DNA of 64,000 nucleotides from UBA830 sp038146925. GTDB lineage: Bacteria; Pseudomonadota; Alphaproteobacteria; MPNO01; UBA830. Below the pieces are notes generated by a model. That model ran no database searches. It was given only the letters and a program-made list of their open reading frames with translations, and was not told where the DNA came from. The translations under genes and the position numbers were made by a program. This document shows, in pieces, positions 9,100 through 17,405 of the stretch. The stretch covers positions 930,001 through 994,000 of the forward strand of contig JAYQSP010000011.1 in the NCBI GenBank assembly GCA_038146925.1. Reading direction: 5' to 3'. The stretch's first letter is position 1, and the number at the start of each line of letters is the position of its first letter.

Positions 9100-9720
9100 T
9101 TAACTGCGTTTCTGTGCGCCGACTTCCTGCATAAGTTTTTCGAGTACTTCATAGGGCTGCGCGCCAACTACGCCATACCCGCCGGCCACGTATGTCGGAA
9201 CGCCCGAAACGCCGTATTGCTGCGATTTGGCCCAGTCCTCGTCGACAGCCTGTTCGAATGTCCGGTTTTCGATGACGGATTTTGCATCGTCCACCGACAG
9301 CCCTGCCGCTTTCACGCAGTCGAGCAGCACCTCGACGTCGCCGATGTTCCGCGAGTCCACGAAATAGGCCTTGTAGAATTCCTTCTCCAGCTTCTCGCCG
9401 CCCTCGACGGTCTCCGACCATTTGCCGAGTTCCTGCGCCAGACGGCTGTTATAGGAATGCGTGCGTTTGCCGTAGGGCAGGCCCTCGGCGTCCATGCGTT
9501 CCTTCATGTCACGATACATTTTGTCCGGATCTAGTCCGCGCTCGGCGTAGAAGCCCGCCATCTCGCGGCCTTCCGGCGGGGTATCCGGATGCAGCGGAAA
9601 ATGCACCAGCTTGATGTCGATGTCGTAGTTCTGGCGAAGTTTTTCAATACGCACGGTACTGAGATAACACCAGGGTCAGACGTAGTCGCTGAACAGCTCC
9701 AGCGTGACGGTCTCGGCCAT
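9100..9720 (-). CDS. DsbA/FrnE-family thiol oxidoreductase, candidate selenoprotein with UPWC active site
   Basis: Read through one in-frame TGA (9678-9676), this is a 206-residue DsbA/FrnE-like protein. It starts MAETVTLELFSDYV, has TGA as codon 15, and continues PWCYLSTVRIEKLR. In this family the position holds the first cysteine of CPWC, so the TGA is exactly at the catalytic residue. The cis-Pro region GVSGVPTYV is present and the rest of the frame is intact to 9100. The ATG at 9720 has AAGGAG 6 nt upstream. A hairpin at 9644-9662 fits a bacterial SECIS. Sec-containing DsbA/FrnE-like proteins are known from bacterial and marine metagenome surveys. The alternative is a Cys-to-stop mutation or base error. 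A gene caller would begin wrongly at 9654. Confidence 0.7.
9644..9662 (-). promoter_or_regulatory. Candidate bacterial SECIS hairpin
   Basis: On the minus strand UCAGUACCGUGCGUAUUGA folds into a 7-bp stem (six Watson-Crick pairs and one G-U) with the five-base loop CGUGC. The loop starts 21 nt after the in-frame UGA. Known bacterial SECIS elements have an apical loop about 16-37 nt after UGA and a G among the first two loop bases; both hold here. It lies within the coding sequence, as SelB-bound elements do. This is read by eye and not folded computationally. Confidence 0.6.
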
Positions 9721-9782
9721 GCCAATCTCCTTGATTTCGATGGTCAGCAGCATGCCACGCCGACGGACGGACCGCCAGCGGA

Positions 9783-10790
9783 TTAGCCGGTTACTCTCTC
9801 GCCGACGTCGTTGCCCTGCTCGTATTTCAGGTCGCGGTACTTGCCGGCGACGACCGGCGCATATTTCGGCGGGTTCCCGGGCCCGTTGCAGGTCGGAATG
9901 CATTCGATGACCGCGTCGTAATTCGGCTGGAAGAAATACCCGACCGACAGGCGCCCCCGTGTCGGTTTCGACGCGGCGGGCGGGTTCACCACGCGGTGCA
10001 TGTTCGACAGCCAGGTGTCGTTGGTCCAGCGCATCAGCTGGTCGGCGATATTGATGATGAAAAAATCGGGGCGGGTTTCGACGTCGATCCAGTCGCCCTT
10101 GCGGGTCCGCACCTGCAGGCCGCCGGGTTCGTCTTCGCCCATCAGGATGGTCAGCATGCCGTAATCGGTATGTTCGCCCGCGCGGATGTGACCGGCGGGC
10201 GGACCGTCTTTAAGCAATGGATAGTAGTTCAGCCGGGCGGCGGTCGCGTGCTTGTCGGTCTTGTCGTCGAACCAGGTTTCCGGCAGCCCGAGCGCAAGAG
10301 CGACGATGTGGATGACGTCGACTGCCAGACGGTTCATTTCCTCGTAATAGGCGAGGGCCGCTTTGCGGAAGGCAGCCGGTTCGTCGGGCCAGATATTGGG
10401 TATGAAATAGTCCCGGCCTTCGTCGCCGGTGAAGTAAGGCTCGTCCGGCCAGGTTTGCGGGCCGTAATGATAGAATTCCTTTAGGTCCGGCGTCGCGTCG
10501 GGGACGACGGTACGTCCCAGCGCTTCGCCGGCCAGCTCCCGGAATCCGCGCGGCGTGTCTGGTACCGGGTGCATGTCGGCGCGTTTGACGTCTTCCGGCT
10601 GCTCGAAATAGGCGTGCGACGCTTCGCGCAGATCCTCGATGATGTCCTGCGGCACGCCATGCCCTGAAATCGCGAAAAACCCGATGGTCGTACAGGCCTC
10701 CGCCACGGCCTTCGAGACCTGTGCCTTGCCTGCCTCGTCGCCGGACAGGTACGCTGAGATGTCGATAACGGGAACGGTTTCCGATTTCAT
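9783..10790 (-). CDS. Isopenicillin N synthase-like Fe(II)/2-oxoglutarate oxygenase
   Basis: This 335-residue protein belongs to the plant-type/IPNS oxygenase family. The N-terminal domain has PVIDISAYL and GFFAISGHGVP. The jelly-roll core carries the iron ligands His207 and Asp209 in GEHTDYGML and His265 in SNMHRVVNP, followed by RLSVGYF, whose Arg and Ser bind the 2-oxoglutarate carboxylate. It would hydroxylate or desaturate a small molecule. The DsbA-like gene starts 62 nt downstream on the same strand, so the two may share a transcript. Substrate unknown. Confidence 0.85.
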   Translation of the reverse strand: MKSETVPVIDISAYLSGDEAGKAQVSKAVAEACTTIGFFAISGHGVPQDIIEDLREASHAYFEQPEDVKRADMHPVPDTPRGFRELAGEALGRTVVPDATPDLKEFYHYGPQTWPDEPYFTGDEGRDYFIPNIWPDEPAAFRKAALAYYEEMNRLAVDVIHIVALALGLPETWFDDKTDKHATAARLNYYPLLKDGPPAGHIRAGEHTDYGMLTILMGEDEPGGLQVRTRKGDWIDVETRPDFFIINIADQLMRWTNDTWLSNMHRVVNPPAASKPTRGRLSVGYFFQPNYDAVIECIPTCNGPGNPPKYAPVVAGKYRDLKYEQGNDVGERVTG

Positions 10791-10837
10791 GGACTAACCG
10801 TAACGTTCGTTATCGAACAACTCAATCTTGGCGTTTT

Positions 10838-11494
10838 CTATCCCTCGATAGACTTGCGCCCCAGCGTGACACGCGCGCTTTCCAGCGGCGGCGACTCGGT
10901 TTCCTCGCCGAATAGCCTGGCGATGCGGGCGAACAGGGCGCGGATGGCTCGCCATGGCTTGGGGATCAGCCAGATCGCAAGCAGCACGAACAGCACCAGT
11001 CCGCCCACGAAAACGGCCGGATGGGACAGCTCAAGCCAAAGCCCGCCCACCACGGCGACATCTTCTGCAACCGAAGCGGTCCAGTTGGTAACAGGCTCTC
11101 GTGAAGTATTGATCAGCAATCGGGAGCCGGTCTTGATCGTGTGTGTGGCGGCCGTCAGCACGCCGCCGCCCGCACCGGCGGCGAGCATTTCGGCGGTGCC
11201 CATGTCCCGGAAGACCGTGGCTGCCAGGACAGCGCCTGCCGGTATCCGGATAAACGAGTGGATCGTGTCCCAAACGGAGTCGACGTCGGGGATTTTATCG
11301 GCGAAAAATTCCACCACTTACATCGCGCCTGCGGCGGCGATCATCGAGGGATTCTGCAACGGATCGAGATCCGGCGGCAGATCGACCGAACCGGTCGCGC
11401 CCATCAGTCCGAGCACGGCGCAGGCGGCGTACAGGTTCATGCCACTGGCCCAGGCAGCACCCATCGACAGGGCAATTAATGCTGTGACATCCAT
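10838..11494 (-). pseudogene. DUF4126 membrane protein gene interrupted by an in-frame TAA
   Basis: Codons 1-58 (MDVTALIALSMGAAWASGMN onward) and codons 60-218 (VVEFFADKIPDVDSVWDTIH onward) are one continuous frame separated only by TAA at 11320-11318. DUF4126 proteins, as I recall them, have Tyr at that place (AMYVVEFFADK). Several hydrophobic helices are visible (about residues 5-32, 80-105 and 140-190), so it is an integral membrane protein of unknown function. GTG codons directly after the stop could allow reinitiation. A single TAC-to-TAA change explains the break; true mutation and sequence error cannot be told apart here. Confidence 0.75.
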
Positions 11495-11579
11495 GTTGCT
11501 ACTCTCAACGTTACTGGTTGGACTTCGCCCCAATATGTATGCATCCTGAACGGAACCCCTTCGAAAAAAAGCGACTAAA

Positions 11580-12839
11580 TTGCGGGAAACTACTGAAAAC
11601 CAGAAATATTTTACCGTGTTGGGCGCGGGTGTCGTGGGGCTGTGCTGCGCCGTTTCGCTGCAGCGGGTGGGATTCTCCGTGACCCTTGTCGACCGGCTCG
11701 ACCCAGGGACGGGCACGTCGTTCGGCAATGCGGGGTTGATCCAAATCGATTCCGTCGTTCCCATCGCGACACCCGGTATCCTGCGCAACGTGCCGGGCAT
11801 GCTGCTCGATCCAAAGGGGCCGCTGGTGGTGCGCTGGCGCTATCTGCATCGAATTGCTCCCTGGCTGGTAGAATTCGTCCGTGCCGCGCGCCCTGAAAGC
11901 GTGGAACGGATTTCGGTTGCGCTCGCCTCGCTGCTCGACCGGTCGAACGACGCTTGGCTCGAACTCGTCGCAGCAGCGAATGCGCAGGATGTCTGGCGCC
12001 AATCCGGCGAGCTACATGTGTTCCGGACCAAGAACGCCTGGGACGCGTCGCGCGCCTCCGACGAACTCCGTCGCCGGCGCGGCTCCGCGCTGGAGGAACT
12101 GACGGTGGATGAAATGCGCCAGCTGGAGCCGGCGTTGTCTCCTGATCTCTATCGCGGCGTGTTCACGCCGAACGCAAATTCAATCACACACCCGCTGCAT
12201 CTGTCGCAGCGCCTGTTCGATTTGTTCCGGCGGAACGGCGGCGAGTTCGTCAAAACGAACGTGACTGCCGTCCTGAACGGCGTAGACGGCGAACCGGCCG
12301 GTTTGACGACCGATGGCGATACCCTGCCGGTCGACGGGCTGGTAATTGCGGCAGGCGCGTTTTCGAAACCCTTTGCGAAATCCATCGGGGCACCCGTGCC
12401 GCTGGATACCGAACGCGGATATCATTTGTGGCTGCCCGAACCCGGCGTCGAGATGCGCCGCCCGATCGTTGTGGGCGATCATAAATTCGGAATTGTACCG
12501 ATGACCGGCGGGGTGCGCCTTGTCGGCACGGTCGAGTTCGGCGGGCTCGATCTGACGCCGGACTGGCGACGTGCCGATATCCTGGCGGAGCTTGCGGAAC
12601 CGTTCGTGCCGGGGCTCAATCTTGACGGGGCCGAACGCTGGATGGGGTATCGTCCCTCGATGCCGGACAGCCTTCCCGTGATCGGCCCTGCGCCGGGCCG
12701 GAAGAATGTTCTGCTCGCCTTCGGACACGGCCATCTGGGGCTGACGATGGGCGCGGTGACGGGAAAGATGATTGCCGAACTCGCGGCGGGCAAGGTGCCG
12801 GACGTCGACCTTGCACCATTTCGGGCCGAGAGATTTTAG
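11580..12839 (+). CDS. D-amino-acid dehydrogenase-like FAD oxidoreductase
   Basis: This 419-residue protein of the DAO/DadA family would oxidatively deaminate a D-amino acid or related amine, with electrons going to the membrane chain. It has an N-terminal FTVLGAGVVGLCCAVSLQR dinucleotide fold, SFGNAGLIQ typical of DadA, and the C-terminal FAD-binding GYRPSMPDSLPVIGPAPG and FGHGHLGLTMG. The frame opens with TTG at 11580; no strong ribosome site is visible, so the exact start is uncertain. The truncated Ldh2-family gene follows 9 nt later, suggesting an original amino-acid or hydroxy-acid oxidation operon. Confidence 0.82.
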   Translation: MRETTENQKYFTVLGAGVVGLCCAVSLQRVGFSVTLVDRLDPGTGTSFGNAGLIQIDSVVPIATPGILRNVPGMLLDPKGPLVVRWRYLHRIAPWLVEFVRAARPESVERISVALASLLDRSNDAWLELVAAANAQDVWRQSGELHVFRTKNAWDASRASDELRRRRGSALEELTVDEMRQLEPALSPDLYRGVFTPNANSITHPLHLSQRLFDLFRRNGGEFVKTNVTAVLNGVDGEPAGLTTDGDTLPVDGLVIAAGAFSKPFAKSIGAPVPLDTERGYHLWLPEPGVEMRRPIVVGDHKFGIVPMTGGVRLVGTVEFGGLDLTPDWRRADILAELAEPFVPGLNLDGAERWMGYRPSMPDSLPVIGPAPGRKNVLLAFGHGHLGLTMGAVTGKMIAELAAGKVPDVDLAPFRAERF

Positions 12840-12848
12840 GAGGGGGCG

Positions 12849-13026
12849 ATGCGCATCCGTGCCGAAGACCTGACGGATAAAATCGCGGCCATTTTCGAAA
12901 AGATGGGCTGCCCGACCGAAGAAGCGAGACTCGTTTCGGATTCATTGGTACAGGCCAATCTGAGAGGGCACGACAGCCACGGGGTCGGCCTTGTCGCGAC
13001 GTATATCCGCCATTTCGAGAACGGAT
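12849..13026 (+). pseudogene. 5' remnant of a malate/L-lactate (Ldh2-family) dehydrogenase
   Basis: The first 55-60 codons match the N terminus of the malate/lactate/ureidoglycolate dehydrogenase family, including MRIRAEDLTDKIAAIFEKMG and LRGHDSHGVGLVATYI with the catalytic-region His. The ATG follows AGGAGGGGGCG. After about FENGF the frame changes into sequence antisense to an unrelated membrane-anchored protein gene (13024-13259), so about 300 residues are missing. The open frame continues to 13364 only by chance. The endpoint is approximate. Confidence 0.7.
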
Positions 13027-13259
13027 TTGAATCCGGTCACCGTAATCTCGCCGGTAGCTGTGTTGATGACGACCTTCTCCATCGCGACGGACCTGGCGCC
13101 CAGCCGCTCGAGCTGAGTTGTGATCTGCCAGGTCGCGACCCCCGGAAGTGTGGCCACCGCCCCGCCGACGGCGAGGAAGAGCCCGATCAGGATGAGGAGA
13201 GGACGCCGGCTGCGGTATCGGCCGGGCAGGGAACGCGAAGAAGTGTTTTCTTCCGACAT
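13024..13259 (-). pseudogene. 5' remnant of an AsmA/DUF748-like membrane-anchored protein
   Basis: Read from ATG 13259, the first 75-80 residues contain a basic N terminus, a signal-anchor helix (LLILIGLFLAVGGAVATLPG) and a periplasmic segment ending with INTATGEITVTGFKS, which looks like the start of a DUF748/AsmA-like protein. Coding character then stops, because the sequence becomes antisense to the dehydrogenase remnant. It is therefore cut at the same junction, near 13024-13030. The open frame runs on to 12942 by chance. The family call is tentative. Confidence 0.5.
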
Positions 13260-13425
13260 ATTGATTGCTTGTCTTTCCTGTACAACGCGAACGCGTCGTT
13301 TCCGGGCGATTTACCCATAGTGGGGAAAGTCTTACGGGAGAAACCGCGCCGGGTCGGTTACTAGCCGGCAAATGCTTCAGAATTTAGGCGGTATTCCTCT
13401 AAGGTAGGGCGCGCCGGCCTCATTT

Positions 13426-14403
13426 CTACCCGAAATCGATTTTCGCTTTGAACGCGCGATGAAGGGCTCCGTCTTCGTTGGCCAGATCGTAGGAGACGTC
13501 GAAATGGTGATATCCGGCGGCATCGCACATTTCGAGCCCGTGGCCCGCCCCGACCCATTCAGCGGCATATCGCGACTGGTGCAAGAAATACTCGGCCAGT
13601 TCAAGTTCGCCGGTGCCGAGGATCAATGGTCCCATTGTCTTGTCGGCGGTCGGAACCTGATGAAGCGGGCTTAGCGCCCGAACACCCGCTTCGTCGAGCC
13701 GGATATAGTTGTTGATGTAGGTCGCTGCGATGGGAGCAAGGTCGAAAAGACCGCTGACGATGACCGAAGCCTTGAAAGTTTCCGGTGCGACGGGCGGTTT
13801 GCCTGTTACGCCGCCCGACAGCACCATGGCTGCCAGGTGACCGCCGGACGAATGTCCCGCCAGATAAAAGCGATCACGGTCGAACCCGAACTTCTCCGAA
13901 TTGTTCCATAGATGACCGATGGCGTGTTCCACCTGTCCGACCATGGCACCAAGGGTGACGTCGGGGCAGAGGTCGAACCCGATGACGGCGAAGGCCGCGC
14001 CGGCGTTGACGAAACTCTCGCCGATGAACGAATAGGAGTCCTTGGTCATACTGAGCCAGTACCCGCCGTGCAGGAACACGATCAGCGGTACAGGTCCGTC
14101 GCCATCCGGGTAGAGAATATCCAGCGTTTCCCGGTCGCCGTCGCCATAGGCGACGTCCAGGTCGCAGCGAAATTTGTTTCGAACCGCGGCGCTATCCGCC
14201 GCCCAACGGTCGAGATCCGTCTGATGGTCGGGCACGGCCCATCGATTGTTATAGGCCGCATCGCGTTTGAGTTGCGCGGCGCGTTCGGCGTCGTCCATGT
14301 CGCGGTAGGCGAACATCGGACTGGTGTCGCGGTCGAGTATATCAGCGGGAATTTCCGCAAAATCCATGCCCTGATATCTGCGATAACTGTCAGCGCCCGC
14401 CAT
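13426..14403 (-). CDS. Alpha/beta hydrolase (esterase/arylformamidase-like)
   Basis: This 325-residue hydrolase has the oxyanion motif FLHGGYW near residue 135, the nucleophile elbow GHSSGGHLA near 195 (Ser is the nucleophile), and a C-terminal His in AAGYHHFDV. The pattern is close to bacterial arylformamidase/carboxylesterase members of the HSL-like group. I chose the ATG at 14403, which follows GGAGG; a longer frame from 14538 lacks family similarity at its start. It lies divergent to the Pht5-like gene at 14532. A kynurenine-pathway role is possible but not supported by neighbours. Confidence 0.78.
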   Translation of the reverse strand: MAGADSYRRYQGMDFAEIPADILDRDTSPMFAYRDMDDAERAAQLKRDAAYNNRWAVPDHQTDLDRWAADSAAVRNKFRCDLDVAYGDGDRETLDILYPDGDGPVPLIVFLHGGYWLSMTKDSYSFIGESFVNAGAAFAVIGFDLCPDVTLGAMVGQVEHAIGHLWNNSEKFGFDRDRFYLAGHSSGGHLAAMVLSGGVTGKPPVAPETFKASVIVSGLFDLAPIAATYINNYIRLDEAGVRALSPLHQVPTADKTMGPLILGTGELELAEYFLHQSRYAAEWVGAGHGLEMCDAAGYHHFDVSYDLANEDGALHRAFKAKIDFG

Positions 14404-14531
14404 CGGTGCCTCCAATTGATGTTGATTGCACCCTGAACGAGACTGGTCCGGATCACAACGGGTCTGTAGAATGGGCGGACCAACCGGCAGATCGTCGGCG
14501 CAAAATGGAAAATAACTAGAGGAACTGGGAC

Positions 14532-15527
14532 GTGGCAAAAAATATTCAGATTACAATCGTAGCCGGCGACATGGATCGGATGGCCGCCATCAAGGACGGC
14601 CGGGTACAGGTCGAAGGATGCGATGTGACCTTCATTCCCATGGAACCGGAAGAGGTGTTTTTCCGCGCGTTCCGTTACGCGGAATTCGATTGCTGCGAAT
14701 TGTCTTTCTCCAGCCATATGCGCGTCACGTCGCAGGGTAAGGCAGATTATGTCGGCATTCCGGCGTTCGTCAGCCGGGTTTTCCGCCATTCCGGTTTTTA
14801 TATCCGAACAGACCGCGGCATCGAAAAACCCGAGGATTTGCGCGGCAAGCTGGTGGGCACGCCCGAGTACCAGATGACGGCGCCGGTGTGGATGCGTGGC
14901 ATTCTGGACGATCAGTACGGGATCAAATCCAACGAGATTCGCTGGCGATCCGGCGGGCAGGAAGAAGCCGGCCGCGACGAACGTACGCCGTTCGAGGCGC
15001 CCGAAGGCCTTGACCTTGAACCGATTCCGGAAGACCGGACGCTGGTGGAGATGTTCGAAGCCGGTGAACTGGATGCGCTGACCACGGCGCGCGAACCGTC
15101 CAGCTTCACGCTGCGCAAACCGAATATCGGCCGTCTTTTTCCCGATTTCCGGACCGTCGAGAAACAATATTATCGCGATACCGGAATCTTCCCGATCATG
15201 CACCTGATGGGGCTGCGCAAGGACCTTGCCGAAAAACATCCCTGGCTGCCCGGCAGTCTGTACAAGGCGTTTCTGGAGGCGCGCGACATCGCCTATCAGG
15301 ATATCGCAAAGACGGCGGCGCTGAGCGTCGCCTTGCCGTGGGTGGCGCAGGAACTTCAGGATACCGTCGAACTGATGGGGCCCGATTACTGGAAATACGG
15401 GATCGAGGATTGCCGTCATGAAATCGAGGCTTTGGCCCGGTATTCCTATAACGACGGATTGTCCGAGCGCCTGCTGACCCCGGAAGATCTGTTTGCCGAA
15501 TCCACCTTCGATATTTCGAGAATCTGA
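14532..15527 (+). CDS. 4,5-dihydroxyphthalate decarboxylase-like (PBP2-fold) protein, paralog B
   Basis: This 331-residue protein is a paralog of the proteins at 262-1236 and 37703-38859. It shares FDCCELSFSSHM near residue 55, RTDRGIEKPEDLRGKLVG near 97 and IFPIMHLMGL near 220. It starts with GTG at 14532 after a GAGGAA site and has no signal peptide, which argues for a cytosolic lyase rather than a transporter component. The amidohydrolase gene begins 31 nt downstream, the combination expected of a decarboxylation plus ring or amide hydrolysis route (inference). Confidence 0.75.
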   Translation: MAKNIQITIVAGDMDRMAAIKDGRVQVEGCDVTFIPMEPEEVFFRAFRYAEFDCCELSFSSHMRVTSQGKADYVGIPAFVSRVFRHSGFYIRTDRGIEKPEDLRGKLVGTPEYQMTAPVWMRGILDDQYGIKSNEIRWRSGGQEEAGRDERTPFEAPEGLDLEPIPEDRTLVEMFEAGELDALTTAREPSSFTLRKPNIGRLFPDFRTVEKQYYRDTGIFPIMHLMGLRKDLAEKHPWLPGSLYKAFLEARDIAYQDIAKTAALSVALPWVAQELQDTVELMGPDYWKYGIEDCRHEIEALARYSYNDGLSERLLTPEDLFAESTFDISRI

Positions 15528-15558
15528 TCCGCCCGGGTTTTGGCTGAAAGGGGACGAA

Positions 15559-16746
15559 ATGGAACTGCCCTCGAGCGATGAGATCTACAGCCTGAAGGTC
15601 GACGATTTCGACACAGCGGAGTTGCTGACCAACGCGGCGCGGCAGCGCGACGAAAGAGGGCTCAACGACGTCTTTATCGTGGATGCGGATTCGCACCACT
15701 ACGAAACCGAATCCGTACGGGAACTGATCGACTATATCGAAGACCCGGTGATGAAGCAGCTGTCCATGTCGGCGCTGGGCGTGGCGCGGAAGTCGCGGGG
15801 TTTCCCGTATTCGCGTGTCGGATATCAGGATGTCGGCGGGCGCATCACGCGCGAACCGCTCCGACAACTTGAAAAAACCGCTGCGGATGGGGGGCATCGC
15901 GACGTGCAGCTTGCACACAAGCGTATGGATTCCATGGGTGTCGATGTGGCGGTTCTGCTGCCTACGCCCATGATGCTGATGGGCATGCACCCGCAGATCG
16001 AGTTCGAGGCGCAGATCGCCATGGCCTACAACAGGTGGCTGGTGGAGAAGGTCCTGTCGGAATCAGACCGTCTGAAATCCTTTGCGTATCTGCCGTTCAA
16101 CGATCCGGAAGCGTCTTACCGGATCGTGCAGGAATTCAAGGACGTACCCGGCATTGTCGGGTTTCTCGTCACGTCGGTTCGCCATAATGCGGTACACGAA
16201 AACGTCTACGCCAAGACCTATGCCGCCATACAGGAGGCGGGCAAGGTGCTGTCGTTCCACACCGGTTACGACTGGGACGATCCGACCTTCGGCAGCCCCA
16301 GCCGGTTCGTCGCGGTGCAGGCGATCGGGTATCCGTTCTACAACGTCGTCCATTGCGTGAACTGGCTGTGCAACGCGATGAACGAACGTTTTCCCGAGCT
16401 CGACGTTCTTTGGATGGAAGGCGGCCTTGCCTGGGTGTTGTGGGTCAATCAGCGCATCGATTCCGAATACCGCATGCGGTCGTCGGAGGTTCCGGGCCTG
16501 CGGAAGCTGCCGAGCGAATATCTCCGCGATATGTACTACACCTCGCAGCCGCTGGAGGCCGGCGATACCTATCTGCTCGAACAGACGATGAAAGCGATCG
16601 ACGCCGGCAACCAGGTGATCTACGCCTCCAACTACCCGCTGCCGGATATGGATGTGCCGTCCGTAATCTGGGATCTCGAATTCCTGGACGAGCAGCAGAA
16701 GCGGAACATCCTGGGCGAAAACGCGCGCAAGCTTTTCAGGCTCTGA
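15559..16746 (+). CDS. Amidohydrolase-family metal-dependent hydrolase or decarboxylase (ACMSD-like)
   Basis: This 395-residue TIM-barrel protein belongs to the amidohydrolase 2 group that includes 2-amino-3-carboxymuconate semialdehyde decarboxylase. Visible segments are IVDADSHHYETES near residue 45, MDSMGVDVAVLLPTPMM near 125, LSFHTGYDWDD near 230, and a late Asn/Pro loop IYASNYPLPDMD where others have an Asp. The first metal His of the usual HxH is replaced (DSH). The ATG at 15559 follows AAGGGGACGAA. It is probably co-transcribed with paralog B and the following GST. Confidence 0.78.
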   Translation: MELPSSDEIYSLKVDDFDTAELLTNAARQRDERGLNDVFIVDADSHHYETESVRELIDYIEDPVMKQLSMSALGVARKSRGFPYSRVGYQDVGGRITREPLRQLEKTAADGGHRDVQLAHKRMDSMGVDVAVLLPTPMMLMGMHPQIEFEAQIAMAYNRWLVEKVLSESDRLKSFAYLPFNDPEASYRIVQEFKDVPGIVGFLVTSVRHNAVHENVYAKTYAAIQEAGKVLSFHTGYDWDDPTFGSPSRFVAVQAIGYPFYNVVHCVNWLCNAMNERFPELDVLWMEGGLAWVLWVNQRIDSEYRMRSSEVPGLRKLPSEYLRDMYYTSQPLEAGDTYLLEQTMKAIDAGNQVIYASNYPLPDMDVPSVIWDLEFLDEQQKRNILGENARKLFRL

Positions 16747-16768
16747 ATCAACCCGGAGAAAATCCAGA

Positions 16769-17392
16769 ATGAAACTGATCGGTCGGTTCATGTCGCCGTT
16801 CACCCGGCGTGTTGCAATTTCGCTCAAAATCCAGGGGCTCGACTTCGAACATCTCGACCTGTCGACAGCGACGGAAGCGGACGAGATCAGAAAGTACAAT
16901 CCGATGGTGCGCGTTCCCACCGTCGTGCTCGACGATGGCACGACGCTTGTCGACAGCGCCGCCATTCTGGACTGGTTCGACGACCAGGCCGGTCCCGAAG
17001 CCCGGTTGATCCCGGCATCCGGGCAGAGCCGCCGCAATACGCTTCAGCTAGTGTCGTGGGCGACGAGTGCGGGAGATAAGACCGTCATCGCTTTCTATGA
17101 ACGTACCCGGCGACCGGAAGAGATGGTCTACCTGCCGTCGGTCGAGGGCGCGGAGAAACAGATTCTGGAAGCCTTCCGGGTTCTGGAAACCGCAGCATCG
17201 AAGACCGATGGCTGGCTTGTCGGCGATCGGATCAGCCAGGCGGACGTCTCGGCGATTGTTTTCCTTCAGTTCGCCAGGATCGTCCTGCCGCATCTTTTCG
17301 ATGACGGCGCTTTTCCGGCACTGGATGCGCTGGGCGAGCGTGCCTACGCGGCATACCCGGCGTTTGGAGAGACCGACCCGCAACCCAACTGA
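16769..17392 (+). CDS. Glutathione S-transferase family protein
   Basis: This 207-residue protein has an N-terminal thioredoxin-like domain with FMSPFTRRVAISLKIQG, NPMVRVPTVVLDDG and the glutathione-binding DSAAILDWF, and a helical C-terminal domain with LVGDRISQADVSAIVFLQF. It likely uses glutathione to modify a pathway intermediate. It starts 22 nt after the amidohydrolase stop and is followed 13 nt later by the deacetylase-fold gene, consistent with one operon from 14532 to 18326. Confidence 0.83.
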   Translation: MKLIGRFMSPFTRRVAISLKIQGLDFEHLDLSTATEADEIRKYNPMVRVPTVVLDDGTTLVDSAAILDWFDDQAGPEARLIPASGQSRRNTLQLVSWATSAGDKTVIAFYERTRRPEEMVYLPSVEGAEKQILEAFRVLETAASKTDGWLVGDRISQADVSAIVFLQFARIVLPHLFDDGAFPALDALGERAYAAYPAFGETDPQPN

Positions 17393-17405
17393 GAAGGCAA
17401 AAGCT

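Noticed and set aside
14082..15419. 445-codon open frame on the minus strand
   Set aside because: Antisense to the Pht5-like paralog B and the hydrolase gene; no family features.
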